In this document: in pieces, positions 6,467 through 15,114 of the stretch | Layout: every line of letters begins with the position of its first letter | Position numbering within the stretch: position 1 is the first letter of the stretch | NCBI GenBank assembly: GCA_023621995.1 | Contig: JAMOAB010000029.1 | Location: 1-64,000 of the forward strand | Direction: 5' to 3' | DNA length: 64,000 nucleotides | DNA from: Bacillota bacterium | Lineage (GTDB): Bacteria; Bacillota; Clostridia; Caldicoprobacterales; Xylanivirgaceae | Made by a program: the position numbers and the translations under genes | The notes under the pieces: generated by a model | What the model was told of the DNA's origin: nothing | Databases searched by the model: none | What the model saw: only the letters and a program-made list of their open reading frames with translations

Positions 6467-9028
6467 CTGTTTAAAGGTTATTCTAGAAAGATTGCAATAC
6501 TTATCCTTTCACTTTTTATATTTGTATCGGTGAGTGGGATGACTATGGTGGGTCAAGATATGACAGACGAACTTACAGTGAAGGAGTATAATCTTGAGTA
6601 CGAACCAGAGTGTCAAGCTGAAGAGCAGGTAATAGAAAGTATAACTAAAGAAGAGATAGTAGAAGACGATGCTGGGGATAAGAAGTCAGAAGGAGAAGAT
6701 GAGGAGCCAATTCCAAAGAATGGGATTGAAAACATCATAGATGATGTAGAAATAACCAATGAGGCAGGAGAGCCCCAAGACAGCTACAGACCGTACGAGG
6801 GGATAAATATAAATGTATATTGGTCTGTAAAGTCAGATATAAATAAAGGCCATACTTTCAGTTTAAAGTTACCAGAAGAATTACGGGGGTTTGATGGGAC
6901 TATTGCATTAAAAGATAGCGAAGGTAATAACCTTGGTCAGGGTCTGGGATCGGGGGATACTATTACTTTCACATTTTTAGATAATGTAAAACAATATGAG
7001 GCTATGTCCGGTTCCTTCTATATTCAATCTGAAATTATATACGTTGCTGAAGGACAAGGTCCAATAGAGGTTCCACTAGAGTTTAATGTAGAAGATAGAG
7101 TAATTCGCCAGATAGTCACAGTAGATATGGGGTATGACAATGGTGAAGCTTCGAAAGATTTGAAGCAACACAAGGGTCAATTGAAGATCATTAAAATAGA
7201 TGAAATCACTCAAGAACCATTGGAAGGTGCCCTATTCAAATTAGTAGATAACGAAGGCCAGATAGTTGCAAAGCTTGAAACAGATGTGAATGGTGAAGCG
7301 ATGACAGATGAAATTCCAACTGGAATTTATACATTGATGGAGATTAAGGCACCGGAGGGATATGAGAAGGAGCAAGGGCCAAAAGAGTTAATTTTAAATT
7401 TTAAAGATAATAGTATGATTGAGATGGTTGTGACTAATAGGAGGCTTGATAGCTTAAATAAACAATATAGCAATTCAACTATGAGGCCTGGTGAGCTCAA
7501 TATAGATAAGGTGGGAGAGCAAGTTTCTGGTGTTGGCAATCAATGGGATATAACCTTAGAGATCGAAGGTCAAAATTATAATGAGACATCAGACATAGTA
7601 CTAGTGATAGATCGCTCTAACAGTATGAGGGGCCATAGAATGGAACGGGCAAAAGGGGCGGCAAAGGCTTTTGTAAATAGGTTACTATCTAACGAGGAAT
7701 GTGACAATGTGAGAATAGCGATAGTATCCTTTGCTGGTGATGTCACAGTCAATTCTGAATTTAAAGGCTATGATGACAAGCAGGCACTGCTAGATGCCAT
7801 AGATAGTATTGAAACATGGGGCGGGACCCATATACAGGCAGGGTTAAGACAGGCGAGCATTTTGTTAAATGATAGCAGTGCAAGTCGCAAAAACATAGTA
7901 ATCCTTGGAGATGGAGCCGCTACTTACAGTTATTTGATAAGGGATCCAGACAATTACTTAGAATATTGGTACGTTGAACCATTTCGTGTTCATTATAGAA
8001 CTACTTTTAATATACCACAAAAGCAATTTAACTATAAGTATAACTTTGGTGATGGCACTAGTGAATATACACTATACAATATGTTTTATGGCTATTGGGG
8101 AAAGTATTATTGCTACTATAGGCATGGTGCCAGTGCTATAGCAGAGGCGAATTTTGCAAGGGAAAAGGGTCAAGTTATATACTCAATTGCCCTGTCTGCA
8201 GGGGAAGAAGGCGAATGGACTCTAAGGAATATTGCAGATAGGGGGAACTATTATGAACTTTCAGATCCAGATTCTCTCGAGCCTATATTCTTAGAGATTG
8301 CAGGAAGGATAGATTATGTAGCCACCGATGTAGTGGTGACAGATCCCATAGGAGATATGTATTCTATACCGGGTATAAATACAGAAGACATTGATTCTCT
8401 GATAGAGGTAAGTCATGGGAAAGTATATTACGATATGGAGACAGACACCATAACTTGGGATATAGGCACTATAAGTGAAGGAATTACTTATTGGATGAAA
8501 TATAGAGTTATGTTGGACTATAGTGCAGAAGGTGGAGTGCTTTATCCGGCTAATGGACCTACCTATATAAACTACAGGGATACAAATGGAGATGATGTAC
8601 GAAAACACTTTCCAATACCAGAATTTAGACTCAGGGCACTGACTTTTACGAAATATGTAGAGGGCTTAGGGAAAGAAGATAGGGAGTTTGACATCATAAT
8701 AGAAGGCCCTGTGGGGAAGTTTAGTAAGACTTGGAGCATATCCCTTAAAGAAGGGGAGACAAAGTGTATAAAGGGCTTACTGCCAGGGATATATACAATA
8801 AGGGAGATTGTCCCAATGAATTTTGATCTTATAGATATGAGGGGTGTAGGCATAACCTACAAGTCAGGAAATATGTATGAGCTGTCAATAGCTGAAGATG
8901 ACTGGAATATATCTATAGACATAGTCAATAAGAGAAGAAATGAAGGATGGTTTTGGAGTGATCCACTACCTAAACTAAACAGGTTTAGGATAGGTCATAA
9001 AAAATTGGCAAGACCCAATTACGATTAG
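6467..9028 (+). CDS. Exported vWA/SpaA-domain surface protein, probable CTG start
   Basis: The track begins at GTG 6530, but that removes the signal peptide. The same frame is open back to a TAG at 6464, and CTG 6467 follows GGGGGTGA by six bases, giving FKGYSRKIAILILSLFIFVS, a clear export signal. From there: an acidic linker, an adhesin-like Ig region (about 100-210), a SpaA/Cna-B domain (GQLKIIKIDEITQEPLEGALF), and a vWA domain with MIDAS motif DRSNS at about residue 382. A second SpaA-like segment (LTFTKYVEG) follows near the end. No LPxTG motif or C-terminal membrane helix is present. It heads the surface locus and likely mediates adhesion. Confidence 0.85.
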   Translation: MFKGYSRKIAILILSLFIFVSVSGMTMVGQDMTDELTVKEYNLEYEPECQAEEQVIESITKEEIVEDDAGDKKSEGEDEEPIPKNGIENIIDDVEITNEAGEPQDSYRPYEGININVYWSVKSDINKGHTFSLKLPEELRGFDGTIALKDSEGNNLGQGLGSGDTITFTFLDNVKQYEAMSGSFYIQSEIIYVAEGQGPIEVPLEFNVEDRVIRQIVTVDMGYDNGEASKDLKQHKGQLKIIKIDEITQEPLEGALFKLVDNEGQIVAKLETDVNGEAMTDEIPTGIYTLMEIKAPEGYEKEQGPKELILNFKDNSMIEMVVTNRRLDSLNKQYSNSTMRPGELNIDKVGEQVSGVGNQWDITLEIEGQNYNETSDIVLVIDRSNSMRGHRMERAKGAAKAFVNRLLSNEECDNVRIAIVSFAGDVTVNSEFKGYDDKQALLDAIDSIETWGGTHIQAGLRQASILLNDSSASRKNIVILGDGAATYSYLIRDPDNYLEYWYVEPFRVHYRTTFNIPQKQFNYKYNFGDGTSEYTLYNMFYGYWGKYYCYYRHGASAIAEANFAREKGQVIYSIALSAGEEGEWTLRNIADRGNYYELSDPDSLEPIFLEIAGRIDYVATDVVVTDPIGDMYSIPGINTEDIDSLIEVSHGKVYYDMETDTITWDIGTISEGITYWMKYRVMLDYSAEGGVLYPANGPTYINYRDTNGDDVRKHFPIPEFRLRALTFTKYVEGLGKEDREFDIIIEGPVGKFSKTWSISLKEGETKCIKGLLPGIYTIREIVPMNFDLIDMRGVGITYKSGNMYELSIAEDDWNISIDIVNKRRNEGWFWSDPLPKLNRFRIGHKKLARPNYD

Positions 9029-9131
9029 AACTTTTTTCTAGGTGAACTTATAAACTTTATATTAACATGAAAATTAGATGGATGATTTAATTTTGAATAT
9101 ATGTAAATCCATATGGAGGAGGTGGGCTGGC

Positions 9132-9674
9132 ATGGAAGATAGAAAGGATAGGAAATGGCCAAAGCTCTTTGGGAATATTCTATTTACAATCTTTATAATA
9201 TTTATGGCATTTTTAATAATAGTAACTGCAAAGACAAGGTTTACAGGAGGCGAGCCCAAATTATTTGGCTACCGATTTTATATAGTCAACAGCGGAAGTA
9301 TGAGTCCCACCATAGATATGGATTCTATGATAATTGTGAAGGAGACAGATCCACAATATATAGATAGGGGTGATATAGTTACTTATTATGGGCATGACAG
9401 GGATTCTAAAGTGACCCATAGGGTAGTGGAGATAGAAGGAGCGGGTACTTCCTTTATAACTAGGGGAGACGCCAATGATTCCAATGATCCCATACCCCTT
9501 GAGGGCAATAAACTAATAGGAAAGGTAATAATATCAATTCCTTGGATAGGGAAGGTGTTTAGATTCTTAAATACAAGGCTAGGTGTAATTATTATTGGGC
9601 TCTTAATAACTTTATGGATTATAGTACCAATGGTTAGCCAAAAATTTAAGCAATTAAATAAACCGGTAGTATAG
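9132..9674 (+). CDS. sipW: Signal peptidase I, SipW type
   Basis: Membrane serine peptidase that removes signal peptides from TasA-like proteins. The nucleophile lies in NSGSMSPTI, and the general base position is histidine (VTHRVVEI) rather than lysine, the hallmark of the SipW/ER-type class. DANDSNDPIP is the conserved box E. One membrane helix lies near residues 10-33 and one at the C-terminus. The track start at 9078 is less likely than ATG 9132, which follows GGAGGAGGTGG by about eight bases. It stands directly before two TasA-like genes, its expected substrates, only six bases from the first. The symbol is by type. Confidence 0.9.
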   Translation: MEDRKDRKWPKLFGNILFTIFIIFMAFLIIVTAKTRFTGGEPKLFGYRFYIVNSGSMSPTIDMDSMIIVKETDPQYIDRGDIVTYYGHDRDSKVTHRVVEIEGAGTSFITRGDANDSNDPIPLEGNKLIGKVIISIPWIGKVFRFLNTRLGVIIIGLLITLWIIVPMVSQKFKQLNKPVV

Positions 9675-9680
9675 GGATGG

Positions 9681-10226
9681 ATGAATATGAAGAAAAAGGT
9701 GATTTTATTCTCTATAGTTTTGTTGATAATCCTGTTGACAGGTACTACTTTGGCTTGGTTTTCATCTGCCGATTCAAAGATAAATACCTTTAAGACAGGT
9801 ACTGTAGAGCTTGAGATACTAGAACCTGGCTTCACTGATATAGATGACGTTCAATTAGGTACCTATGATAAAAATATAAAAATAAAAAATACAGGAACTG
9901 GGACTACATATGTAAGGGTCAGGTTAATCCCCCAATGGAGTGAGCCTAGTTTGCCTATATCCAATGTTCAGTTGAATTTAGATAATGATGATTGGCTGCT
10001 CCATACAGATGGCTACTATTATTTCAAATACTATTTAAAAAGTGGCCAAGATACTAGCTTATTGCTAAACAGTGTAACTTTTACAGATTTAGGGCCAGAG
10101 TATGAAAATAAGACTTTCACAATTAAGGTTGTGGCAGAGGGGGTCCAGGCAAGCAACGGAGCATGGAGGGATGTATGGGGATTGACAGAGTTGCCTTTTA
10201 AAGGCGATCGACAGTGGAAACCATAA
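9681..10226 (+). CDS. TasA/CalY-like fibre protein 1
   Basis: 181 residues, with a SipW-dependent signal peptide: MKKKVILFSIVLLIILLTGTTLAWFSSADS. The mature part is a beta-rich TasA/camelysin-type domain (NTFKTGTVELEILEPGF, KIKNTGTGTTYVRVRLIP). In Bacillus, TasA forms extracellular fibres and camelysin is a surface metalloprotease; no HExxH is visible here, so a fibre role is preferred. Six bases separate it from the signal peptidase gene. It shares the central motif WxLHTDGxYY with the next protein, so the two are paralogues. Confidence 0.85.
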   Translation: MNMKKKVILFSIVLLIILLTGTTLAWFSSADSKINTFKTGTVELEILEPGFTDIDDVQLGTYDKNIKIKNTGTGTTYVRVRLIPQWSEPSLPISNVQLNLDNDDWLLHTDGYYYFKYYLKSGQDTSLLLNSVTFTDLGPEYENKTFTIKVVAEGVQASNGAWRDVWGLTELPFKGDRQWKP

Positions 10227-10311
10227 TTTATAAGGTATTTAAATAAATATTAAGGTCATTAGAACACTAAAAATATAGTTCTAAACATTATTATTATAAG
10301 GAGGATATAAA

Positions 10312-10863
10312 ATGAAAAAACGCAATATTATATTAGTTTCAATTATTACTTTAATGGGGTTGTTAGCAGTGGGAACCATGGCATGGTTTACAGCTGAGAG
10401 TGATCCAGTAGTTAATAGGTTTAAAGCAGGTACAGTAGCCATTGAGTTGCACGATGATTTTGATAAAGAGACAGCACAAAATGTAAACCCTGGAGATAGC
10501 TATAAAAAGGTGGTAAATGTGGAGAACAAGGGAACAGAGAAGTCTTTTATCAGAGTCAAGTTGGAACCTAAATGGGCAGATGGCCTTCCCAATGAAGTTG
10601 ATGGAGTGAAAATTGCGGATTATCCAATATTAAATGGTTGGGTGCTCCATACAGATGGATGGTATTATTATCCCCAGATAGTTGAGGCAGGCAAGAGTAC
10701 ACCTAATATAATTGAAGAAGTAAATTTTAAAGGCAAAGAGATGACAAACGATTACCAAGGTAAAGAATTTGAGTTGACGGTGGAAGCTCAAGCCATTCAA
10801 GCTTCTAATGGTGCAGCATTAGATGAGTGGGGCGTCGATCCATTAAAGCTATCAGCCAAGTAG
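10312..10863 (+). CDS. TasA/CalY-like fibre protein 2
   Basis: 183 residues, start fixed by AAGGAGGATATAAAATG. The signal region MKKRNIILVSIITLMGLLAVGTMAWFTAES is SipW-type, followed by VNRFKAGTVAIELHDDF, the same start of the mature domain as in the preceding paralogue. The motif VLHTDGWYYYPQ and the C-terminal AIQASNGAALDEWG correspond to LHTDGYYYFK and GVQASNGAWRDVWG in paralogue 1. Probably a second fibre subunit or a minor tip/anchor subunit. There is no sorting motif. The leader of about 85 bases holds no recognisable riboswitch. Confidence 0.85.
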   Translation: MKKRNIILVSIITLMGLLAVGTMAWFTAESDPVVNRFKAGTVAIELHDDFDKETAQNVNPGDSYKKVVNVENKGTEKSFIRVKLEPKWADGLPNEVDGVKIADYPILNGWVLHTDGWYYYPQIVEAGKSTPNIIEEVNFKGKEMTNDYQGKEFELTVEAQAIQASNGAALDEWGVDPLKLSAK

Positions 10864-10957
10864 GAATGGTTATTTGTACTGTCAAAACTTCCTCCCAAGG
10901 TATAGTATTAGAGGAACCAGCAGATAGGTATATTTAGAGGAAGGGAGATAATGTGAT

Positions 10958-11821
10958 GTGGGGATAAAGCTTGAAATCAAATATGTAATGATACTCATAC
11001 TCACAATTATAGTTATAGGGCCTAAACTTGCTATGGCAGGCGGATTTGAGGTCATTGGTAATAGCGCAGGACTTGTAGTAGAGCCAGAGGATACTAGGTT
11101 ATTTGATATGGGCAATATGAACCCAGGAGATGAAGTAACGTCAAGTATTTTAGTTAAAAACAGATATATAAAACCTTTTAATCTATATCTTAGAGTTGAA
11201 AGGATAGGAGAGGCACCTAAGACCGATGCACCAGATCTATATGACAAGCTCATAATGACTATCAAACAAGGGACAGACCAACTCTACTCTGGTTCTATCA
11301 TTCCTTCCCTTCCCATTGAAATTGGAAGTTTTACTCCTGGAGATGTAGCTAATTTGGATATAAGTGTGTCTCTACCAGGTAGTGATACAAGCAATGAGTA
11401 TCAAGGGATGCAAGTAGATACAGAATGGATATTTATAGCACAGCTACATGATGGCGTAGATCCGGACGAACCTCCCAGTGACCCTATTCATTCTAAGCCA
11501 CCGGCAGGCCCTGAAGAACCAGCGAAACCTGAAAAGCCAGGTGATGATGACGATGATTTCATAGATATAGATGATGAAGAGATTCCTGCAGGCCCTATAG
11601 TGGAAGATAATTTGGAGGATAAGAGGGAAGAAGGGCACGACAAAGAAGGAGATAATAGTCAAAAGATAGAAGACGTTGGAATTTCAGATAATGAAGAGGA
11701 CCCTAAGGGTAAAATAACCATGCCAAAGACAGGCGAATCGATACCGTATGCACTATATAGTGTAGGTGTTGGACTTATAATATTGGGCCTTATAATAGGT
11801 AGAGATAGAAAATTGAAATAG
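10958..11821 (+). CDS. MPKTG-anchored surface protein
   Basis: 287 residues from GTG 10958, with GAAGGGAGA upstream. It has an N-terminal signal peptide (MILILTIIVIGPKLAMAGG), a beta-rich domain (NPGDEVTSSILVKNRYIKPFNLYLRV), then a Pro- and Asp-rich spacer with a DDDDD run that would span the cell wall. The C-terminus is a sortase signal: MPKTG, a hydrophobic helix (YSVGVGLIILGLII) and RDRKLK. Sortase would cut between T and G and link the protein to peptidoglycan or another subunit. A sortase gene follows directly. It may anchor or terminate the TasA-like fibres. No family name can be assigned to the main domain. Confidence 0.85.
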   Translation: MGIKLEIKYVMILILTIIVIGPKLAMAGGFEVIGNSAGLVVEPEDTRLFDMGNMNPGDEVTSSILVKNRYIKPFNLYLRVERIGEAPKTDAPDLYDKLIMTIKQGTDQLYSGSIIPSLPIEIGSFTPGDVANLDISVSLPGSDTSNEYQGMQVDTEWIFIAQLHDGVDPDEPPSDPIHSKPPAGPEEPAKPEKPGDDDDDFIDIDDEEIPAGPIVEDNLEDKREEGHDKEGDNSQKIEDVGISDNEEDPKGKITMPKTGESIPYALYSVGVGLIILGLIIGRDRKLK

Positions 11822-11830
11822 GTATATAGA

Positions 11831-11867
11831 TTAAGCCAGATACGAAAGAAGGTATCTGGCTTAATTT
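11831..11867 (+). terminator. Weak terminator or attenuator before the sortase gene
   Basis: Perfect 13-bp hairpin TTAAGCCAGATAC / GTATCTGGCTTAA with an 8-base loop, followed by a short T-rich stretch (TTTCT). It separates the MPKTG gene from the sortase gene by 70 bases. The poor T run suggests partial termination, which would lower sortase expression relative to its substrate. Confidence 0.6.
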
Positions 11868-11890
11868 CTATATGCACTGGCGGGGTAGTG

Positions 11891-12547
11891 ATGATGAAAA
11901 AGTGTATAAGTTGGTTGCTCATAATAATAGGGATATGTATGGTCTTATATCCTAAAGTTCAAGATTTGTATAATAGAAGGCAACAGAAGCAAATAATGGA
12001 GGCGTGGCAGTTAGACCTATTGATAATAGGAGATGTAGATGGTGGGGATACACTATTAGAAGATGACGTTATTCAAAGGTATGCAACGGAAGAGGAAGGA
12101 AATAGCCTAGATAAAAATGATATTGGCCCTACTTTTAACAAGGAATATAATATGGAAGCAGAAGGCGTTCTTATGATTGACAAAATAGATCTTAAGATTC
12201 CCATATTGACAGATGCTACAAAGGAGAATTTAGCCATATCGGTAGCCCGGATAACAAATACAGGCAAGGCTGGTGAGATAGGTAACTGCTGTATAGCAGG
12301 ACACCGGAGTAGAAGATATGGTAAACATTTTAATAGGCTAGGTGAACTGGAGGAGGGAGATATAGTAAAAATAGATAATGGTGAACATATATTTAGCTAT
12401 GTGATATTTGAAAAGAAGATAGTAAAGCCCACCGATATATGGATACTAGAGGGAGACGGCAGTAGAAAACTTGTGACCCTTATAACCTGTGATTATTCAA
12501 CAAGGCCACCTAGCAGACTTATTGTCAGGGGCGAGCTGGTAGAGTAA
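11891..12547 (+). CDS. Sortase, class D-like
   Basis: Membrane transpeptidase with an N-terminal anchor (MMKKCISWLLIIIGICMVLYP). The catalytic residues are visible: His in IAGHRSRRYGKHFNRL, Cys in TLITCDYS and Arg in SRLIVRGEL. The TLxTC motif and size (about 219 aa) suit class D-type housekeeping or pilus-associated sortases. The track GTG at 11888 is too close to GGCGGGG, so ATG 11891 or 11894 is preferred. Its likely substrate is the MPKTG protein immediately upstream; no other sorting motif was seen in this window. Confidence 0.88.
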   Translation: MMKKCISWLLIIIGICMVLYPKVQDLYNRRQQKQIMEAWQLDLLIIGDVDGGDTLLEDDVIQRYATEEEGNSLDKNDIGPTFNKEYNMEAEGVLMIDKIDLKIPILTDATKENLAISVARITNTGKAGEIGNCCIAGHRSRRYGKHFNRLGELEEGDIVKIDNGEHIFSYVIFEKKIVKPTDIWILEGDGSRKLVTLITCDYSTRPPSRLIVRGELVE

Positions 12548-12653
12548 AACAGTTAGACTTTTTATTAAGCAAAAGGTATAATATAAACTAATCATAAAAA
12601 ATTGATTTCAATATATAGTAATTTTTTAGGAATATAAAAGGGGGAGCAAGTTA

Positions 12654-13529
12654 ATGGATGATTATAAAGTAGGATTGTCGGCAGCCCGGATTGCCATAGT
12701 GGTAAACATAGTTCTATGTGCATTTAAGATATTGGCTGGTATTATAGGCAAGAGTAATGCCATGCTGGCCGATGGGGTACATACCCTTTCGGATATTTTG
12801 GCTACATCCGTTGCAGCCATTGGTCTTAAGATAGCAGCTAAGGATGCCGACGATGAACATCAATATGGTCATGAGAGATACGAACCACTGTTTGCAAAGG
12901 TTGTAAGCACTATTTTGATAATAACTGGAGTCTTTATAGGCTTCGAAGGAATTAAGGCGCTTATACAGGGGGATATTGAAACGCCAGGAAAGATAGCCCT
13001 CTATGCTGCAATAATATCTATTGTTGTCAAGGAAGGACTATACTGGAACACTATTAGGGCAGCTAGGAAAATAAAGAGCATATCCTTAGAAGCCGATGCA
13101 TGGCACCACAGATCAGATGCACTATCATCTATAGGTACATTTGCAGGAATACTAGGTGCGAGGCTGGGCGTGGGAGTGCTGGACCCTATAGCAGGTGTAG
13201 TAGTCAGTCTGTTGATAATAAAAGTAGGGGTAGAATTTTGGATTAAGGCAAGTAAGGGGCTAGTAGATACAGCAGCACCTTCTAAGACGGTGGATGAGAT
13301 AGAGAGACTCACTATGGCCGTTGAAGGAGTGAAGGGAATAAATACTTTAAAGACAAGGATGTTTGGCAGCAGATTATATGTAGACATAGATATTGCAGTT
13401 GACGGTGATATTACAGTACATGAAGGCCATTGTATAGCACAGGAAGTCCATGATAGAATTGAGAAAAACATAAAGGACATAAAGCATTGTATGGTCCATG
13501 TAGATCCATATAAAAAAGATCTAGATTGA
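12654..13529 (+). CDS. Cation diffusion facilitator (CDF) family transporter
   Basis: 291 residues. It exports divalent cations such as zinc, iron or manganese in exchange for protons. The metal site of transmembrane helix 2 is visible as LADGVHTLSD and that of helix 5 as WHHRSDALSS. A C-terminal cytoplasmic dimerisation domain (INTLKTRMFGSRLYVDIDIAVD ... HCMVHVDP) is typical. Six membrane helices are expected. GGGGGAGCAAGTTA precedes the ATG. The glycerate kinase gene follows after 25 bases in the same direction. The metal cannot be read from sequence alone. Confidence 0.92.
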   Translation: MDDYKVGLSAARIAIVVNIVLCAFKILAGIIGKSNAMLADGVHTLSDILATSVAAIGLKIAAKDADDEHQYGHERYEPLFAKVVSTILIITGVFIGFEGIKALIQGDIETPGKIALYAAIISIVVKEGLYWNTIRAARKIKSISLEADAWHHRSDALSSIGTFAGILGARLGVGVLDPIAGVVVSLLIIKVGVEFWIKASKGLVDTAAPSKTVDEIERLTMAVEGVKGINTLKTRMFGSRLYVDIDIAVDGDITVHEGHCIAQEVHDRIEKNIKDIKHCMVHVDPYKKDLD

Positions 13530-13554
13530 TTAAGATAGGGGTGGATGACTATAT

Positions 13555-14712
13555 ATGAAGATACTTATAGCACCTGATTCCTTCAAAGGCTCGTTGTCGT
13601 CTAAGGAGATAATAGGTATAGTAGAAGAGACAATCTATAGGCATTTTAAAGATGCCAATGTCATTGGTATACCCATTGCCGATGGTGGCGAAGGTACTGT
13701 GGAAGCCCTAGTTACTGCATGCGCCGGCACCTATGCTACAGCAGAGGTATTAGATCCACTTTGTCGCCCTATAACTGCTACCTACGGAATAATAGATGAT
13801 GGTAAGGTAGCTGTAATTGAGATGGCACAGGCTTCAGGCATAATGCTTCTTGAGGAAAGTGATCTAGATCCTCTAAATACTACTACATATGGCACAGGAC
13901 AGCTTATAAAAGCTGCACTGGATAGGGGTATAAGGGATATAATAATCGGTATAGGAGGAAGCGCCACAAATGATGGAGGGATGGGCGCAGCTAGAGCTGT
14001 TGGAGTGAGATTTCTCGACAAACTAGGCAGGGATGTGGGGCATGGAGGTGGGAACCTCAGGGATATAGCCACGATAGATACAAGTGGTCTCGATTCAAGG
14101 CTTAAAGAGTGCTCCATAAGGGTCATATGTGACGTGAAAAATCTCCTTACAGGGCCAAATGGAGCAACGTATATATATGGACGTCAAAAAGGAGCAGGAG
14201 ATAGGGAACTTTCTATTCTAGAAGAGGGTATGAAAAATTATGAAGCCCATCTGCAGGAGCTTACAGGAAAAGACATAGGGGGTAGGGAGGGCGCCGGCGC
14301 AGCTGGAGGTCTAGGCGCGGCACTTATTGCGTTTTTTGGTGCGACCCTCTCTCCAGGCATAGAGACAATATTAGATATTATAGAATTTGATAAGCTATTA
14401 GATGGGGTAGATTTGGTGATAACGGGAGAGGGAAATATCGATGGCCAGTCCATATATGGTAAGGTACCCGTTGGTATAGGAAAGCGCTGCATGGAGAGGG
14501 GCATACCTGTACTTGCCATAGTTGGAGGAATGGGTGATGGTGCCCAAAGGGTATACGATTTTGGTATCGATAGTATAATGGTAACGGTTAATAAGAGTAT
14601 GTGTATCGATGAAGCAATAGACAGGGCCGAAGAACTACTATCTGATGGAATAGATAGGGCACTTAGAATGATAAAGATAGGTCTTAGCATGGATAGAGCA
14701 AGCTATAGTTGA
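13555..14712 (+). CDS. Glycerate kinase (GlxK/GarK type)
   Basis: 385 residues, the usual length of glycerate 2-kinase type I. It phosphorylates D-glycerate with ATP, feeding it into lower glycolysis. Family signatures include MKILIAPDSFKGSLSS at the start, IPIADGGEGTVEA, IIGIGGSATNDGGMGAARAVG and VDLVITGEGNIDGQS. The gene follows a CDF transporter by 25 bases without an obvious terminator between, so they may share a transcript, though no functional link is apparent. No glyoxylate or tartronate genes lie nearby. Confidence 0.93.
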   Translation: MKILIAPDSFKGSLSSKEIIGIVEETIYRHFKDANVIGIPIADGGEGTVEALVTACAGTYATAEVLDPLCRPITATYGIIDDGKVAVIEMAQASGIMLLEESDLDPLNTTTYGTGQLIKAALDRGIRDIIIGIGGSATNDGGMGAARAVGVRFLDKLGRDVGHGGGNLRDIATIDTSGLDSRLKECSIRVICDVKNLLTGPNGATYIYGRQKGAGDRELSILEEGMKNYEAHLQELTGKDIGGREGAGAAGGLGAALIAFFGATLSPGIETILDIIEFDKLLDGVDLVITGEGNIDGQSIYGKVPVGIGKRCMERGIPVLAIVGGMGDGAQRVYDFGIDSIMVTVNKSMCIDEAIDRAEELLSDGIDRALRMIKIGLSMDRASYS

Positions 14713-14776
14713 TTGTAGTTTGCTCTATTATTCTATAGAGATACATAGTTCTTACTGCAGGATAGGTCTTGTCATC

Positions 14777-14837
14777 TTGACAAAATAAACTTATGGATAT
14801 ATGCTATTATCCGTAAACTTCGTTAATAAATTAACGA
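14777..14837 (+). promoter_or_regulatory. Promoter with Rex-type operator for the hydrogenase operon
   Basis: TTGACA at 14777-14782 is followed after 17 bases by TATGCT (a shifted TATTAT at 14805 is the alternative -10). Just downstream lies TCGTTAATAAATTAACGA (14820-14837), an 18-bp palindrome differing from the Rex consensus TTGTTAANNNNTTAACAA at one symmetric position on each side. Rex is the NADH/NAD sensing repressor of fermentative genes in Firmicutes. Binding here would block transcription start and release at high NADH would induce hydrogenase. Confidence 0.8.
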
Positions 14838-14865
14838 TCCTACCGACGAGAGGATGTGAAGGGGA

Positions 14866-15114
14866 TTGGAAATCATCATTTGCGTTGGCAGCTCCTGTCA
14901 TCTTAAGGGTTCTCATAAGGTGATAAAGGAGTTAGAGAGACTTATAAAAGAAAACAATTTAGAAGATAAGGTAGTGCTCAAGGCATCATTTTGTATGGGG
15001 CACTGTACCCAGGGCGTTTGTGCAACACTTAATGGCAAACCTGTTAATTGTTTAACAAAAAATAATGTGGAAGAGTTTTTCTATGAAAACATAGCAGGGA
15101 GGGTAACCCCATGA
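14866..15114 (+). CDS. Thioredoxin-like [2Fe-2S] protein of the hydrogenase operon
   Basis: 82 residues from TTG 14866, preceded by GAAGGGG. The four cluster cysteines are visible as GSSCHLKGS (the first), with CMGHCTQGVC supplying the remainder in the NuoE/HndA-type pattern; the first motif has one cysteine, so ligation must be checked. The fold is that of the 24-kDa subunit C-terminal thioredoxin-like domain. In hydrogenase clusters it carries electrons to or from a partner. Its stop overlaps the next start by four bases (ATGA), so it is translationally coupled to the PAS-containing hydrogenase-like protein. Confidence 0.85.
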   Translation: MEIIICVGSSCHLKGSHKVIKELERLIKENNLEDKVVLKASFCMGHCTQGVCATLNGKPVNCLTKNNVEEFFYENIAGRVTP

